Of a DNA stretch of 64,000 nucleotides, positions 10,648 to 21,731 are shown piece after piece. This stretch comes from Datura wrightii (lineage: Eukaryota; Streptophyta; Magnoliopsida; Solanales; Solanaceae): the NCBI GenBank assembly GCA_035772735.1, contig JASDFA010000007.1, forward strand, positions 74,548,501 through 74,612,500. The letters run 5' to 3'. The translations under genes and the position numbers were made by a program. Below the pieces are notes generated by a model. The model saw nothing but the letters and a program-made list of their open reading frames with translations, did not search any database and was not told where the DNA came from. The stretch's first letter is position 1, and every line of letters starts with the position of its first letter.

Positions 10648-12065
10648 TGTTCGCGTGATTGTGGGGTTATAAAATGACACGCAAGTGCACGTGGTCGAAC
10701 AAGTAGTAAGTGGCTTTAGTAAGCCAAGTATCGATCCCTCAGAGACTTGGATGAAGTGCAATTTGCTAAAGTGTACTATATTTTACTTCTAAAAATGCAG
10801 ACAACAGTGTAACCAAAAGTTTGATAGTTTGTTTTATAAATTTTTATACTACAACTAAGAACAATTATCTACTTTGAATCTGAACTATGAATGAAAGCAT
10901 GCTGAGGTTAAACGAACATGTAATGAAATTAATTATCATCATACTTTGGTTAATCTTTTCCTCCAGTTTCTAGCCAAGAACATTTGCCAAGAGATTAAAA
11001 CTCTCGTATTTAACCTCACTTAAGAATCATGAACCATCCGTCTACATTTCTGTGATCAAATGCAATTCATGTCCTAGCCATACAATTTCGGTTCCTAAAT
11101 TGACTAATACGACTTTCAGGTATATTTCTATCCTGAAAGCCAATCAAGACTCAATTTTCCCAAACCAAGTAATGAACATATCCTATTAATTCACAACTTT
11201 CCAATTTCTTGCTCTCTCGAGTGAAACCGGACTTTTTAGATGTACATTAATGTAGGCCACACACTAATGCAGTAAGAACAAGAATTAATAGAACAACATG
11301 GAAGAAAAGATGAAAAACCAAAGAATCAATACTCAAATTTCATTACAATTGTTCATAACCTCAGCAAGGAGAGGAATTAGCCACTCATTTGTGGATTAAA
11401 CATCTTAAAATGAGTGTTAATCATACAAGCAATTGAATTAAAGAAGAAAGAAAGAGAGAAAAAACCCTGATATTTTCGTCCCTCAACTGCCTGTAACCCA
11501 CGTCCTTGCTCCACCAAGTCAGAATATTAAAAAATGAACCTAAGTGTTCTATTTATACTGCTGGGATTTTTTCTCGGAATAACGAGCAACGTGTCACGGA
11601 GTGCATCGCGGAGCACTGCCTCCGTGACACGCTACGAACGGGGACCTTTACTGGAACTGGGGGTCCGGGAATTTAGGCTCAACGTGGCACGGCGTGCATC
11701 GCGGAGCACTGGCTCCGTGCCACGGAGCAAACGCGGACCCTCTCTGGAATTTGGGCGAATTTTCCCATCCAGGCAGAATGCCTCCGCGATGGCAGCGTGA
11801 CACGGCTCCATCGCGGAGCCCCTTTAATTCATGCTGTCCAATGCCTTTTCCCTTGCTCGCATCCAAGTCCAACTCCGATATCATCCAACATGCATTTTAG
11901 CTTCCCGAAATCACATTTTACCTGCAAAATAATGCTAATCATGTTGGTTAGTATAAATTCACATTTTATTACCAATTACATGAGAATGTATACACATTGA
12001 TAGATAAACAAGGCGACAATGGTACTTTTGAGTATCACTTGGGCATATAAATCTTCCCAAGATCA
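10648..12065 (-). repeat. Ath-A 5' LTR
   Basis: 1418-bp partner of 2253-3670. In element sense it begins TGATC and ends GAACA. It carries the CACGGAG dyad block (11585-11825) followed by the TATA box and presumably the transcription start. One arm of the terminal hairpin has a substitution (TTCCCAAG at about 12054-12061). Confidence 0.93.
11549..11557 (-). promoter_or_regulatory. TATA box of Ath-A 5' LTR
   Basis: The minus strand reads TATAAATAG, about 30 bp downstream of the CACGGAG repeat block. The same box is at 3154-3162 in the 3' LTR, and CTATAAATAG sits in the equivalent place of Ath-B. Confidence 0.65.
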
Positions 12066-12070
12066 CTCAT

Positions 12071-12359
12071 CACGACTCGTTGCTACATTTACGAGTCATA
12101 CCATGACCCATGACGACTCACCCTGGCACCACTGAGAAATTCACCACGACTCCTACACACAAGTTATACCCACACGCCACGACTCATAGGACTACTCGTG
12201 GTATGATCTCAGGCTCCCGAACTCATCACGACTCGAGTCACAAGTCGTAGGTCCTCACCACGATTGGTACCTCGAGTTGTACTAGTGCAAAATTCCAGGT
12301 TTTATGCATTTTTCAACTTCAACTCCTAGGTCTATTCATAGGCCCTTCTGGGTGTTACA
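12071..12359 (-). repeat. Tek-2 3' LTR, right portion
   Basis: Continues the Tek-2 LTR beyond the Ath-A target duplication and aligns with about 23615-23907. In element sense the LTR begins here with TGTAACACCC at 12359. It is directly preceded (12360-12375) by the purine tract ending GGGGAGATAT on the minus strand. Confidence 0.85.
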
Positions 12360-12375
12360 ATATCTCCCCTTTAGG
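12360..12375 (-). other. Tek-2 polypurine tract
   Basis: The minus strand reads CCTAAAGGGGAGATAT immediately before the LTR start TGTAACACCC. The equivalent in Tek-1 is AAGGGGGAGATAT before TGTTATACCCC at 24202. Confidence 0.8.
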
Positions 12376-12605
12376 AAACATTCGTCCTCGAATGTAGGAA
12401 ACAAGCAGCAAACAGAAACATAGAATTACCATATGCAAATACTGATCATTTAACCCGAAATCTGACGGAATGACTACCCCCGAAAAGAACTACATAGCGA
12501 GACTGAATTCAGACATCACATACATATATCATATCATAAAAAAAACTTGCACGCATGAATGGAACATGGAAAACTGATTAGAGGTTTAGGGAAAAAACTG
12601 ATACC

Positions 12606-15462
12606 TCAAACTGAAACTGGGCCGGTAGGGAACAAGTTGGGGTATTTAGCCATCATATCCGCTTTAGCTTCCCTTGTAGCTCCCTCAACATGCTGATTTC
12701 TCCATAGCACCTTTACCGAAGCAACTTCCTTGTTCCTCAGCCTTAAAACCTGACGATTCAAGATTGCAATAGGAATTTCTTCATAACTGAGGCTATCCTT
12801 CACACCAACACTTTCCACCGGAACTACCAAGTCTAGATCTCCCATGAACTTTTTCAAGATCGATACGTGAAATACGGGGTGAACTGAAGCTAACTCTGAA
12901 GGTAACTCTAACTCATAAGCTACCTTACACACTCGTCTTACAATTAGATAGGGGCCAATATAACGGGGGATGAGTTTCCTTTTCTTTCCAAATCTCATCA
13001 CTCCCTTCATGGGAGATACCTTCAGAAATACCCAATCGTCGATCTCGAACTTGAGCTCCCTTCTCCTCACATCTGTGTACGAATTTTGGCGACTTTGAGC
13101 CATTTTTAGCCTTCCTCATCTCACAATCCGGTCGGAGCCAATGTAGCAGGGGCTGAGTTTCCCTTTCTTTTCAAATCTCATCACTCCCTCATAGGAAATA
13201 CCTTCAGAAACAACCAATCGTCGATCTCGAACTCAAGCTCCCTTCTCCTCACATCCGTATATGATTTTTGGAGACTTTGAGCCATTTTCAGCCTTCCTCT
13301 TATTAATTGAACTTATCCATAGCCTCATGAACTGAATCTGGACCCACTAACAAAGCCTCACCTACTTCAAGCGACCCAATGGGCGATCTACACCTTCACC
13401 CGTAAAGAGCCTCGAACGGTGCCATTTGAATGCCGGAGTGATAGTTGTTGTTGTAGGCAAACTCAATAAGAGGAAAATGCTCGTCCCAACTACCCTTGAA
13501 GTCAATGACACAAGCTCTCAACATGTCTTCAAGAGTATGGATAGTCCGCTCCGCTTGACCATCTGTTTGCGGATGAAATGTCGTGCTAAGCTTAACCTAG
13601 GTGCCAAGTCCCTTTTTGAAAAGATCTCCAGAACTGGGAGGTGAATTGAGTACCTCTATCTGATATAATGGACAAGGACAGGCAATGCAATCTAACCAAC
13701 TCTTGGATGTATAACTTTGCATAATCTTTTGCTGAATCGGTGGTTTTGACCGGTAGGAAATGAGCAGCCTTGGTCAACCTGTCCACCACTACCCAAATGG
13801 AGTCATACTATCTACGTGTGTGGGGCAAACCTATTACAAAGTCCATGTTGATCTCTTCCCACTTCCAAGTAGGAATGATGATGTCTTGAAGTACACCCCC
13901 CGGTCTCTGATGCTCGACTTTCACTTGTTGGCAATTTGGGCACTAGGCTACAAATTCTGCAATATCCCGCTTTATGCCATTCCACCAGTAGATTTCCCAC
14001 AAGGCGTGATACACTTTGGTGGCTCCTAGATGGATAGAATATATAGACCCGTGAGCCTCATGCTACATCCGACTCCTTAAGTCCCCCACGTTCGGGACAC
14101 ATAAGCGACCCTGGTACCAAAGCACACCATCTCCCCCTTTGGAGAAGACTTCTACCTTCTGACTTTGAACAAATTCTTTCAACTTTACCAATATTGGATC
14201 TTCATCTTGCTTAGCCTTCACCTCCGTTACCAAGGATGACTCTGCCCCATTTTGAACTACCACCCCACCATCGATCGAACTAACTAACCTAACTCCCAAT
14301 CATGCAAGTCGATGTACCTCCTTTACCAGCTCCTTCTTGTCTTCACTCACACGTGACACACTTCCCATAGAAAGTCTACTAAGGGAATCTGCTACCATAT
14401 TGGCCTTACCCTGGTGGAAAGGACACTCATGTTGTAATCCTTAAGTAGCTCCAACCACCTCCATTGCCGAAGATTTAGTTCCTTCTGGGTGAACACATAT
14501 TGTAAGATCTTGTGGTCCGTGAATACATCTACATGAACCCTATACAAGTAGTGTCGCCATATCTTCAAGGAAAATACCACCGCGTCCAACTTAAGATCAT
14601 GGGTCGGGTAATTCTTCTCGTGAGTTTTTAACTGTCTGGAAGCATATGCTATGAATTTCCCATGCTGCATCAATACACATCCCAGTCCGACCCTCGAAGC
14701 ATCACAATATACAGCGAAGCCATCGGTACCCTCCGGTAAAGTCAACACCGGTGCTGAAGTGAGCCTTGCCTTCAAATCCTAGAAGCTCTTCTAACAAACC
14801 TACGACTATTGGAACTTCACCTTTTTTTGAGTCAATCAGTCAATGGGGCAGCAATGGATGAGAAATCTTCCACAAACCTCCGATAGTAACCCGCTAAGCC
14901 TAAAAAGCTTTTGATCTCCCAAGGGTTTACCGGTCTGGGCCAATTCTTTACTACCTCTATTTTCTGGGAGTCCACACTTATACCTTCGCTTGACACTACA
15001 TGTCCCAAGAATGCAACTAATTTAAGCCAGAATTCACATTTGCTAAACTTGGCATATAGCTAGTTGCCCTGGAGGGTCTGGAGTGCTACCCTCAGGAATG
15101 AAGCTTGTTCCTCCTCGCTCCGGGAGTATATTAATATGTTGTCAAAATGAATACGATCACAAACACATCCAAATATGCCTTGAATATCCTTTTCATCAAA
15201 TAAATAAAATCTGTAGGGGAATTGGTTAGTCCAAAAGACATAACAACGAATTCAAAATGGTCATACCGAGTCCTGAAAGCAGTCTTTGGGATGTCACTCT
15301 CTCGAACCCTGAGCTAGTGATACCCGGACCTGAGATCTATCTTGGAGAAATATTTGGCACCCTGAAGCTGATCGAATAGGTCATCGATCCTGGGTAGAGG
15401 GTATCTATTCTTGATGGTGACCTTGTTCAACTGTTTATAGGTAATACACATTCGAAGGGAAC
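12606..15462 (-). pseudogene. Tek-2 pol: RT palm/thumb, RNase H, integrase, chromodomain-like tail
   Basis: In element order: RT from the SLRMCI block (15462) through RYPLPRIDDLFD and FSKIDLRSGYH. A frameshift destroys the catalytic IDD box near 15135. RNase H follows at 14392-14775 with its CDAS motif and TDHK. The integrase zinc region has CPNCQQ near 13945, and the core ISDRGTQF motif is at about 13660. The C-terminal piece (12606-13103) resembles the group II chromodomain tail of Tekay elements (IPIAILNRQV, VKVLWRN) and ends shortly before the polypurine tract. Several stops and frameshifts break it; it is not functional. The RT N-terminus is displaced to beyond 19596 by the Tek-3 LTR. 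Confidence 0.9.
12950..13310 (-). repeat. Tandem duplication inside Tek-2 integrase
   Basis: About 180 bp (roughly 12950-13137) are repeated at 13138-13310 with modest divergence. Both contain CAATCGTCGATCTCGAAC and GACTTTGAGCCATTTT. The duplication falls in the integrase C-terminal region and would by itself disrupt the protein. Confidence 0.75.
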
Positions 15463-17366
15463 TGTTACACCCCGGAAAATTTTTGGTGATTATTTGATGT
15501 TTGTATGCTATGTTAAGGGAAGTACGGGTTGTATATTTTGCATAGATGACAAGGGAAATGTGTACGAACGGAAAACCAAAGAGTATGTGAAGGTCATAAG
15601 TAAGGGTCAACTTTAAATAATCATATATCCTAATATATAATAAGTTAGAAGCCCCACGATCTATAAAATTAAAGGTCTTTGAGTCTAGTCTTCATAACAT
15701 CAAACCACTCGTCAATCGGAGTTCGGAGTAAAAAGTTATAGACGTTTTACCGTGAAACTGTGAGGCAGTAAGGAGGACACCGCCCTAAAAACGGCCACCG
15801 CCCAACTTGCTTTATATTTTAAGTCATGACTTATCAAATCATTTTCAATGTTTTCAGAATTAAGGTGCCTGCTTATCCTCTGAAAGTCTCTCAAATTTCC
15901 AGAAAACAACTAAGGAAAACACTAAGCTAAACTCCATTAAACTAAAGCTAAGTGAAGGGGATCTACCATAAGGTGAAGGTGGTGTGTTGGTGGCTGTTTT
16001 GGCTGCATTTGGGCAGTGTTGCTGTGGTGAATTTGCTGCGTTTTTTAAGCTTTCCTAAGCTACATATACATTCACTCTTGGTAGGGATTAGACACAAGTA
16101 TAAAAGGTAAGGATTCTACTACTATTCTTGCTTGAATTTTTGATTACAAGACTAGAAGTTGGAGGTCTGTTTGCTGTGATGGTGAACTGTTTTGTGGCAT
16201 TTTGGACAGCAAGGTTGCTGTATTTTTGGACAAGAAGTTGAGGGTCAATTACTACTAATTTTAACAAAGAACAAATCCCCAGAAAAAGGTAAGTATTTCA
16301 CCCGTTTTAAACCTCTCAAATTGTAAAGAGAAAATCTGAAAATTGGCAGCTAAATGAGCTGCCGATGGACTGTTTGTGAGCTAAGTATTGCTCATTTTCC
16401 TTAGGATTTTTGGCTGTTTATTTTGCTGAATTATACTTCATACTGAGGGGAATAATTACAGCAGAACTAAGATAAAATTTCCTCTTGTTTCTCCCTTAAA
16501 AGTTAGTGAAAACTAGTTGAGAAAATGGCTAAATATTGTTGATGTTGTCGTATGTTTTTGTTGCTATTGTGACTGCCATTGTTTAGTTATTTTGGCTGAA
16601 TTTTGTGCTATATATTAAGCTTGTCATTGGCCTATAAGAACACTAGATTAAGGAGGTTGAAGGCTGATCATTGAAATAGGAAATCGGCTAGAGAAAAGTT
16701 TATCGGAGAAAGGTATGTAAGGCGTTATTTGTCTCTTGATTTTCAAGCACGAATTCATGCTGAGGATTAATCTGGAATTCCCTGTACTTGAGATTCTATA
16801 TTAGCATATTATGGTTCCTCCCAGTTGTTAGAATTACTTGGTATTAAGGTGTGTATTTGCTAAAGAGTTGGAATGCATGAATGTGAAGCGGAGAGGGCAA
16901 TTGCCTTCTATTATGGTCATAGGTTTAAATTGAGTTTGAAGTCCCCTCGGAATGGGCACTGTGAGATGGTCCTTTACATTATGTTATGTATTTGTGGCGT
17001 TAATGTTGTTTAACATTATGGTTGCTAAGAAATTTGGTAAGCATGGCAAGACAATGACGCGCAGACAAACCTAACAACTGAAATCGAGTTTTAACTCAAT
17101 AAGGGCTAACGAGGGTAACGAAATGGAATTTCCTTATGAAAGTTACCTACCTTCTTATATTCATGTTTTACGGTACCTAGGGCCGATGGTTCCTTGATCC
17201 ATCTTCCTTAAGCTAAGCGACTAATTAATGCGTTTCTTAGTTAACAGATACGTTGAACTTGGAAAATAGGGCCCGAATGGATAAACTATTGATATTTCTA
17301 TGGAACCATCTTTATTGGCAGGTTATGCACAATATCGTGATATTAATAGGTTATATGAAAATCATG

Positions 17367-17368
<2 letters not shown>

Positions 17369-17402
<34 letters not shown>

Positions 17403-17412
17403 ATGTATGTAT
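17369..17412. repeat. (TA)n(TG)n microsatellite
   Basis: Alternating AT repeats pass into about eight GT repeats and then GTAT repeats, inside the Tek-3 LTR. Confidence 0.95.
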
Positions 17413-18824
17413 ATGCGTTTATGCTTACGTTCAAATTACGCGCTAAAGCAGTAAGGATTACCTTTCGAAAGTACTATATGTTTATTAGAGCTATTGAGTT
17501 ATCTAGACCTCCTAAGAATTTCTTAAGGATTTAAGTAGACACGTCGTATGTTCTTTGAAAGTTGTAGATGTGTAAGGAAATCAACCTAAGAGTAAAGGTT
17601 GAGGCTCTGGTAGCAATGGAGGGGTAAGAGTAAATATTAGACCTTTTAAGGTAAAATTTGAGTTATATGCCCTCTGTCCATAGTTGATTTCAAGAACCTT
17701 TGACAGATGTTAAATATGAACAAGACGATGTTTAAGAGATAATGTTGGAAATTAGGTAAAAAGGTAAGTGCGTATAAGAAATTCTTGAATAATGAATACG
17801 AGAGTAAATAATTAAGTAGGGAATTACGAATCCTGGTTGGAAAAGAATTTATGATGAATATGAAAAGTAAAGACAATGGTTGTTTTTAGATGATAAGTGT
17901 TACGATTTTTAATGAGTTAGGCAAATATCCAACAAGATTTACCCTGTTCTAATGACATTTAGCAAAAAGGATTATAAATAAAGTTGGTTATGTTCAGTTG
18001 TGTTAAGCTAATGGAAGGCCAGTAAAGTGTTAACTTCTTAAGAAATGATTAGAATCGAATATTTTAAGATAGTGACTCAAGTTAAGGAGAAGTTCTTCGT
18101 CTCCTTTTTAAACAATTATTTTTGATTATTTGTTCTATGAGTTGGAGTAACTTTCTCAAGTTTTTAAGGATTTGTTTCTTGGAAGCTTCTAAATTGTTTA
18201 TAATGCTGCTAAGCTTTTCTAAGTTCCACATATATTACAATGTTTCACATGAGCTTTTCCTTCGCTGTCTGAAGCACGACTATAAGTCTTTATTTATCTT
18301 AAGGCAGCCTCTAGACAGTTGCCTAGCATTTGTATATTAAAGAGCTCTAGGTTTGAGATACACAAGTTATGTCTTCCTGTTCATAAGTTACCTCAAGATG
18401 TGATATGATGTGAAATGAATGAGGTATGCTCACAATTCTTGATATGAAAGTATGAAAGTCAAACGAGTATAAGCACGAATGAATGCTAAGATTGTTAATA
18501 GAAAATTTTAGGTTAAGTGATTCCTCTCTGCTTCTCGTGTTAGAATTGCTAGGAGATGTTTAGAATCATGAACGTGAGTCTACACATGTCTTTATGATAT
18601 TCCATTTCTAGTAACTTCCCTAGAATTCATTCACAGCATATGTATGTATTTAAATGCTAAACGAAAGACCTATATGTGTATGGCATAATTGTAGTATTAG
18701 GGGTCGTGGTAAGATCCTACACATGTTATAGTTACTGATCTACATATTTTATGGTTTCCAGTATTCAGATAGTTTGTATGAGCTCTGTCAGCTCCATTTA
18801 TGATGGTGATTAAGATTTGTTTTT

Positions 18825-19015
18825 ATTTTACCCCGGTGTGGTACACCGGCTGGAGATCTTTTTAGTTTACCCCGGTGTGGTATATCGGCTAGAGATATTT
18901 TTATTTTACCCAGGTGTGGTACGCCGGCTGGAGATCTTTTTATTTTATCCCGGTATGGTACATCGGCTGGAGATATTTTTATTTTACCCCGATGTGGTAC
19001 ACCGGTTGGACGAAT
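18825..19015 (+). repeat. Five-copy tandem repeat in the Tek-3 LTR
   Basis: Five direct copies of a unit of about 42 bp, each with TTTTACCCCGGTGTGGTA followed by a variant of CACCGGCTGGAGAT. They diverge slightly. The unit length is close to a multiple of three, so the tract is open in one frame, but it is not a gene. Confidence 0.9.
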
Positions 19016-19595
19016 TTTATATATGGATTTACGGTTGGCTGGTCACTGGCATTACAATTATAGTTTCTTTCTTGTGTATTTCTTAATTGCATTTTCATCT
19101 CATTATAGAGTTATTATCAGGTTTCAGTTTCCAGGATTCTAGGTTGTTACCATTCCTTATTCCTGGTTAAGTTATCTTGAGTTCACTTATATTATAGTAA
19201 GTTTTTATCAATTACAAATTGCAGAGTTTCAGGTTATATTTATCCTTTATATGTTTATGAGCTAAGTCAGCTATTACAGGATTGTTATCTCATGGTTACA
19301 GTTTCAGCCTTACATACTAGTACATTTCATTTGTACTGACATCCCCTTGCTTGGGGACCTGCGTTCATGCCGCAGGTGCAGGTAGAGGTCAGGATGGCCA
19401 GTTGAGTAGCAGTTCGTGAGATCAACAGATGGTTGGTATGCTCCTTTCTTCCTGGAGCTAGGGCTTAGTTATTTATGCTTGAGTTTTGAGATGCAGTTAT
19501 GGGTAGGTCGGAGCCCTGTTCTGGCCATCAGTCAGTTTACTCTTTAGAGGCTTTGTGGACTTAGTGTGTAGAGTGTTATTCAGTTTGTGGCCTCA

Positions 19596-20340
19596 TCGGC
19601 CTGGTGAAACCTTTATCTAGAAAATCCTTCAACTATTCCTTTAACTCTTTTAGCTTGGCTGGGGCCATTCAGTAGGGAGGAAATGATATGGGCTGCGTGT
19701 CGGGAAAAAGATCAATCTCAAAATCAATCTCTCTCTCGGGAGGAACACCTGGTAGGTCATCTGGAAATACCTTGGGGTATTCACATACCACAGGGATTGA
19801 CTGAATGGTTTGGGTCTCGGACGTGACATCCCTAACCCTAACCAAATGGTAAATACAACCTTTGGAAATCATTTTCCTGGCCTGAGATAGGAGATAAAGC
19901 GACCTATAGGCACCGCTGAACCACCCTTCCATTCTAAAACCGGTTCACCTGGAAATCGAAACTCCACCACTCGAGTTCTACAGTTAATAGATGCATAACA
20001 TGCAAACAACCAATTCATGCCTAAGATGATGTCAAAATCGGTCATAGCCAATTCTACTAAGTCTGCGGAGGTAACCTTATGCAAGACTATAATGGGGAAA
20101 CCTCTATATACCCGCTTCGCTACGACTGAATCACCAATCAGAGTAGATACAGAAAATGGTTCTGACAAAATTTTAGGACTGACTCCAAAGTGACTAGCAA
20201 TGTAAGGTGTTACAAAAGAAAGTGTGGCTCCCAGATCTAACAAAGCATAAGCATCAATATGAAAGACTCACAACATACCCGTAACCACATCGGGAGAAGT
20301 CTCCTGCTCCTGTCGAGAGCAAGTTCATAAAATTGGTTCT
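19596..20340 (-). pseudogene. Tek-2 protease and RT N-terminus
   Basis: Minus-strand aspartic protease (19869-20243) with LDLGATLSFV as catalytic motif and the conserved DFDIILGMNWL segment. It is followed by VFPDDLPGVPPEREIDFEID, the conserved junction into RT (about 19700-19770). A TAG near 19675 and another in the next 12 codons interrupt the RT start. The frame is cut at 19596 by the Tek-3 LTR. Confidence 0.88.
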
Positions 20341-21519
20341 GGCGCTGGCCGTCAGCTGAACCAGTCGAAGAATCCTGCTGAGTCTAACGTGCCACTGGAA
20401 CTACTGAATTAGCTGTTGAACTGCGGGCTCCACCACCCCCTGACCTAGCTGTGGGGCAATCCCTGAGTTTGTGTCCGGGTTTGCCACACTCGAAACAAGC
20501 ATCTGAGCCCACCAAACATTTCCTTGGGTGATTTTTTCCACAATTAGTACAAGATAGGAATGTGCGCTCTGTGCGCATATTGTATTTACTCCTCGAACTC
20601 GAGGCCCCGCTCCTCTGACCATCTTGTGGCCTGGATGGAGTACTGGCTGAAGATGGTGCTGGTGTAATGGACTTGTGCTGGGACTGCTGGTGAGGTCCAC
20701 CCCCTGGCCTCTGCTGGGAGAACCTGTGGCTATCAGTTCTGGCCCTCTTGGCCTCTCTCTGCCTCATATGAGCTGCTTCCATCTGCGTGGCATAGAGGAC
20801 TATGCGTGGGTAGTCCATATCCTGATGAAGCATGGCTGTTCTGCAATCCTTATCCAGATACTCAGCTACTCCCTGCACGAATCTGCTCACCCGTGCCCTC
20901 TGGTCCATCACTAGCTCCAGGGCATACTTTGACAGGCAAGTGAACTCAAGTGAATATTCTAGCACCTCATCTTTCCCTGCTTGAGGTTAACAAACTTGGT
21001 TGCTTTCAATTCCCTCATCTCCCGATGGAAGAACCTATTGTGAAAGGCCATGTGGAATTCATCCTAGCTGATAGGACCTGCTCCCGCTGCCCTGCTATCC
21101 CTCCATTGCTTGAACCAAATGAAGGCGACCTCCTTTAACTAATATGAGGCCAAGTCCATGCACTCATCATTGGTCACCCCCATCACCTGAGTGACCTTAA
21201 AAATTCCCTCAATGAACTCCTATGGATCCTCGTCCACCTTTTCCCCTATGAACTCGGGAGGGTTCATCCTCATAAAGTCCCTGATCCGAGCTACCGCTGC
21301 ATTTCCGTTCTAAGGAATATGCACAACAACTTTTTGGTTGACTTGAGCGGTCAAAGCATGAGCCAACATTTGAATCGCCGCCCGAAACTCAGCGTCGGCA
21401 GCTGGCTCAGGTGCCTGGTGCTCCTGAACAAGTGGGTCTTGCTAACGTTCATTATCATTACCACCCCCGTGGCCTTCATCATTTATGTTCCTTCTTCCGT
21501 TTATCTTTCTGGGAGCCAT
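20341..21519 (-). pseudogene. Tek-2 gag
   Basis: Starts at an ATG (21517-21519) 195 bp inside the primer site. The conserved capsid region lies at about 21140-20800, with FHREMRELKATKFVNLKQG and the YSLEFTCLSKYA block. A CCHC zinc knuckle CFECGKPGHKLRDC lies near 20500-20450, followed by a Gly/Ser-rich end. In-frame TAG codons, for example where TGG is expected in the FHMAF region near 21070, make it a pseudogene. The longest open piece is 193 residues. Confidence 0.88.
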
Positions 21520-21714
21520 AATTTTCTGCAATCGCGAATAGCACGAATTAGAAGGATGGAGAGATTTTGACCGCACGACATATATCATGAAAGAAGGGGA
21601 TAATTCCTAAAATGTTTAGTAGCCTCTTTATCATAAGTGTGGCGCGCTTCACACCCATGAAAAAGACTCTACCTAATGCGGCTTTCAGACTCCCTAGGAC
21701 ACATCTAAACCTAT

Positions 21715-21727
21715 GGCTCTGATACCA
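21715..21727 (-). other. Tek-2 primer binding site (initiator tRNA-Met)
   Basis: The minus strand reads TGGTATCAGAGCC, four bases after the LTR end GTGACA. This is the usual primer of chromoviruses. Confidence 0.9.
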
Positions 21728-21731
21728 AGTT

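Larger units (their letters stand above)
2253..12065 (-). mobile_element. Ath-A: complete pol-less Athila-like LTR retrotransposon
   Basis: A 9813-bp insertion bounded by two 1418-bp LTRs starting TG and ending CA, flanked by a perfect 5-bp target duplication CTCAT (2248-2252 and 12066-12070). It lies on the minus strand inside the 3' LTR of Tek-2; removing it restores continuity with the other Tek-2 LTR. Order in its own sense: 5' LTR, Asp-tRNA primer site, gag, protease, conserved hairpin, promoter-like repeat block, ORF3, long 3' noncoding region, polypurine tract, 3' LTR. No RT, RNase H or integrase motif is present between protease and 3' LTR, so it needs an enzyme source in trans. The LTRs are near-identical by eye, making it one of the younger insertions. 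Gag-bearing but pol-less elements of this kind resemble those called TR-GAG. Confidence 0.92.
15463..19595 (+). mobile_element. Tek-3: long Tekay-type LTR (solo, 3' truncated) in the RT of Tek-2
   Basis: Begins TGTTACACCCCGG, the usual start of Tekay LTRs (compare 24202). It contains no coding domain over 4.1 kb. Near its end is the GTACTGACATCCCCTTGC region that has a counterpart in the Tek-1 LTR near 25948. It stops within TGTGGCCTCA without the expected GTGACA terminus. Tek-2 RT resumes immediately, but about 50 bp of conserved RT between the two flanks is missing and no target duplication is visible. A deletion therefore removed the LTR's last part with some host sequence. Whether an internal region ever accompanied it cannot be told. 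Confidence 0.72.

Noticed and set aside
18825..19015. CRISPR-like array
   Set aside because: The units are contiguous direct repeats without unique spacers, in plant DNA.
18817..19086. Repetitive membrane-like protein in the Tek-3 LTR
   Set aside because: The open frame is a by-product of a tandem DNA repeat inside an LTR, with no homology or start context.
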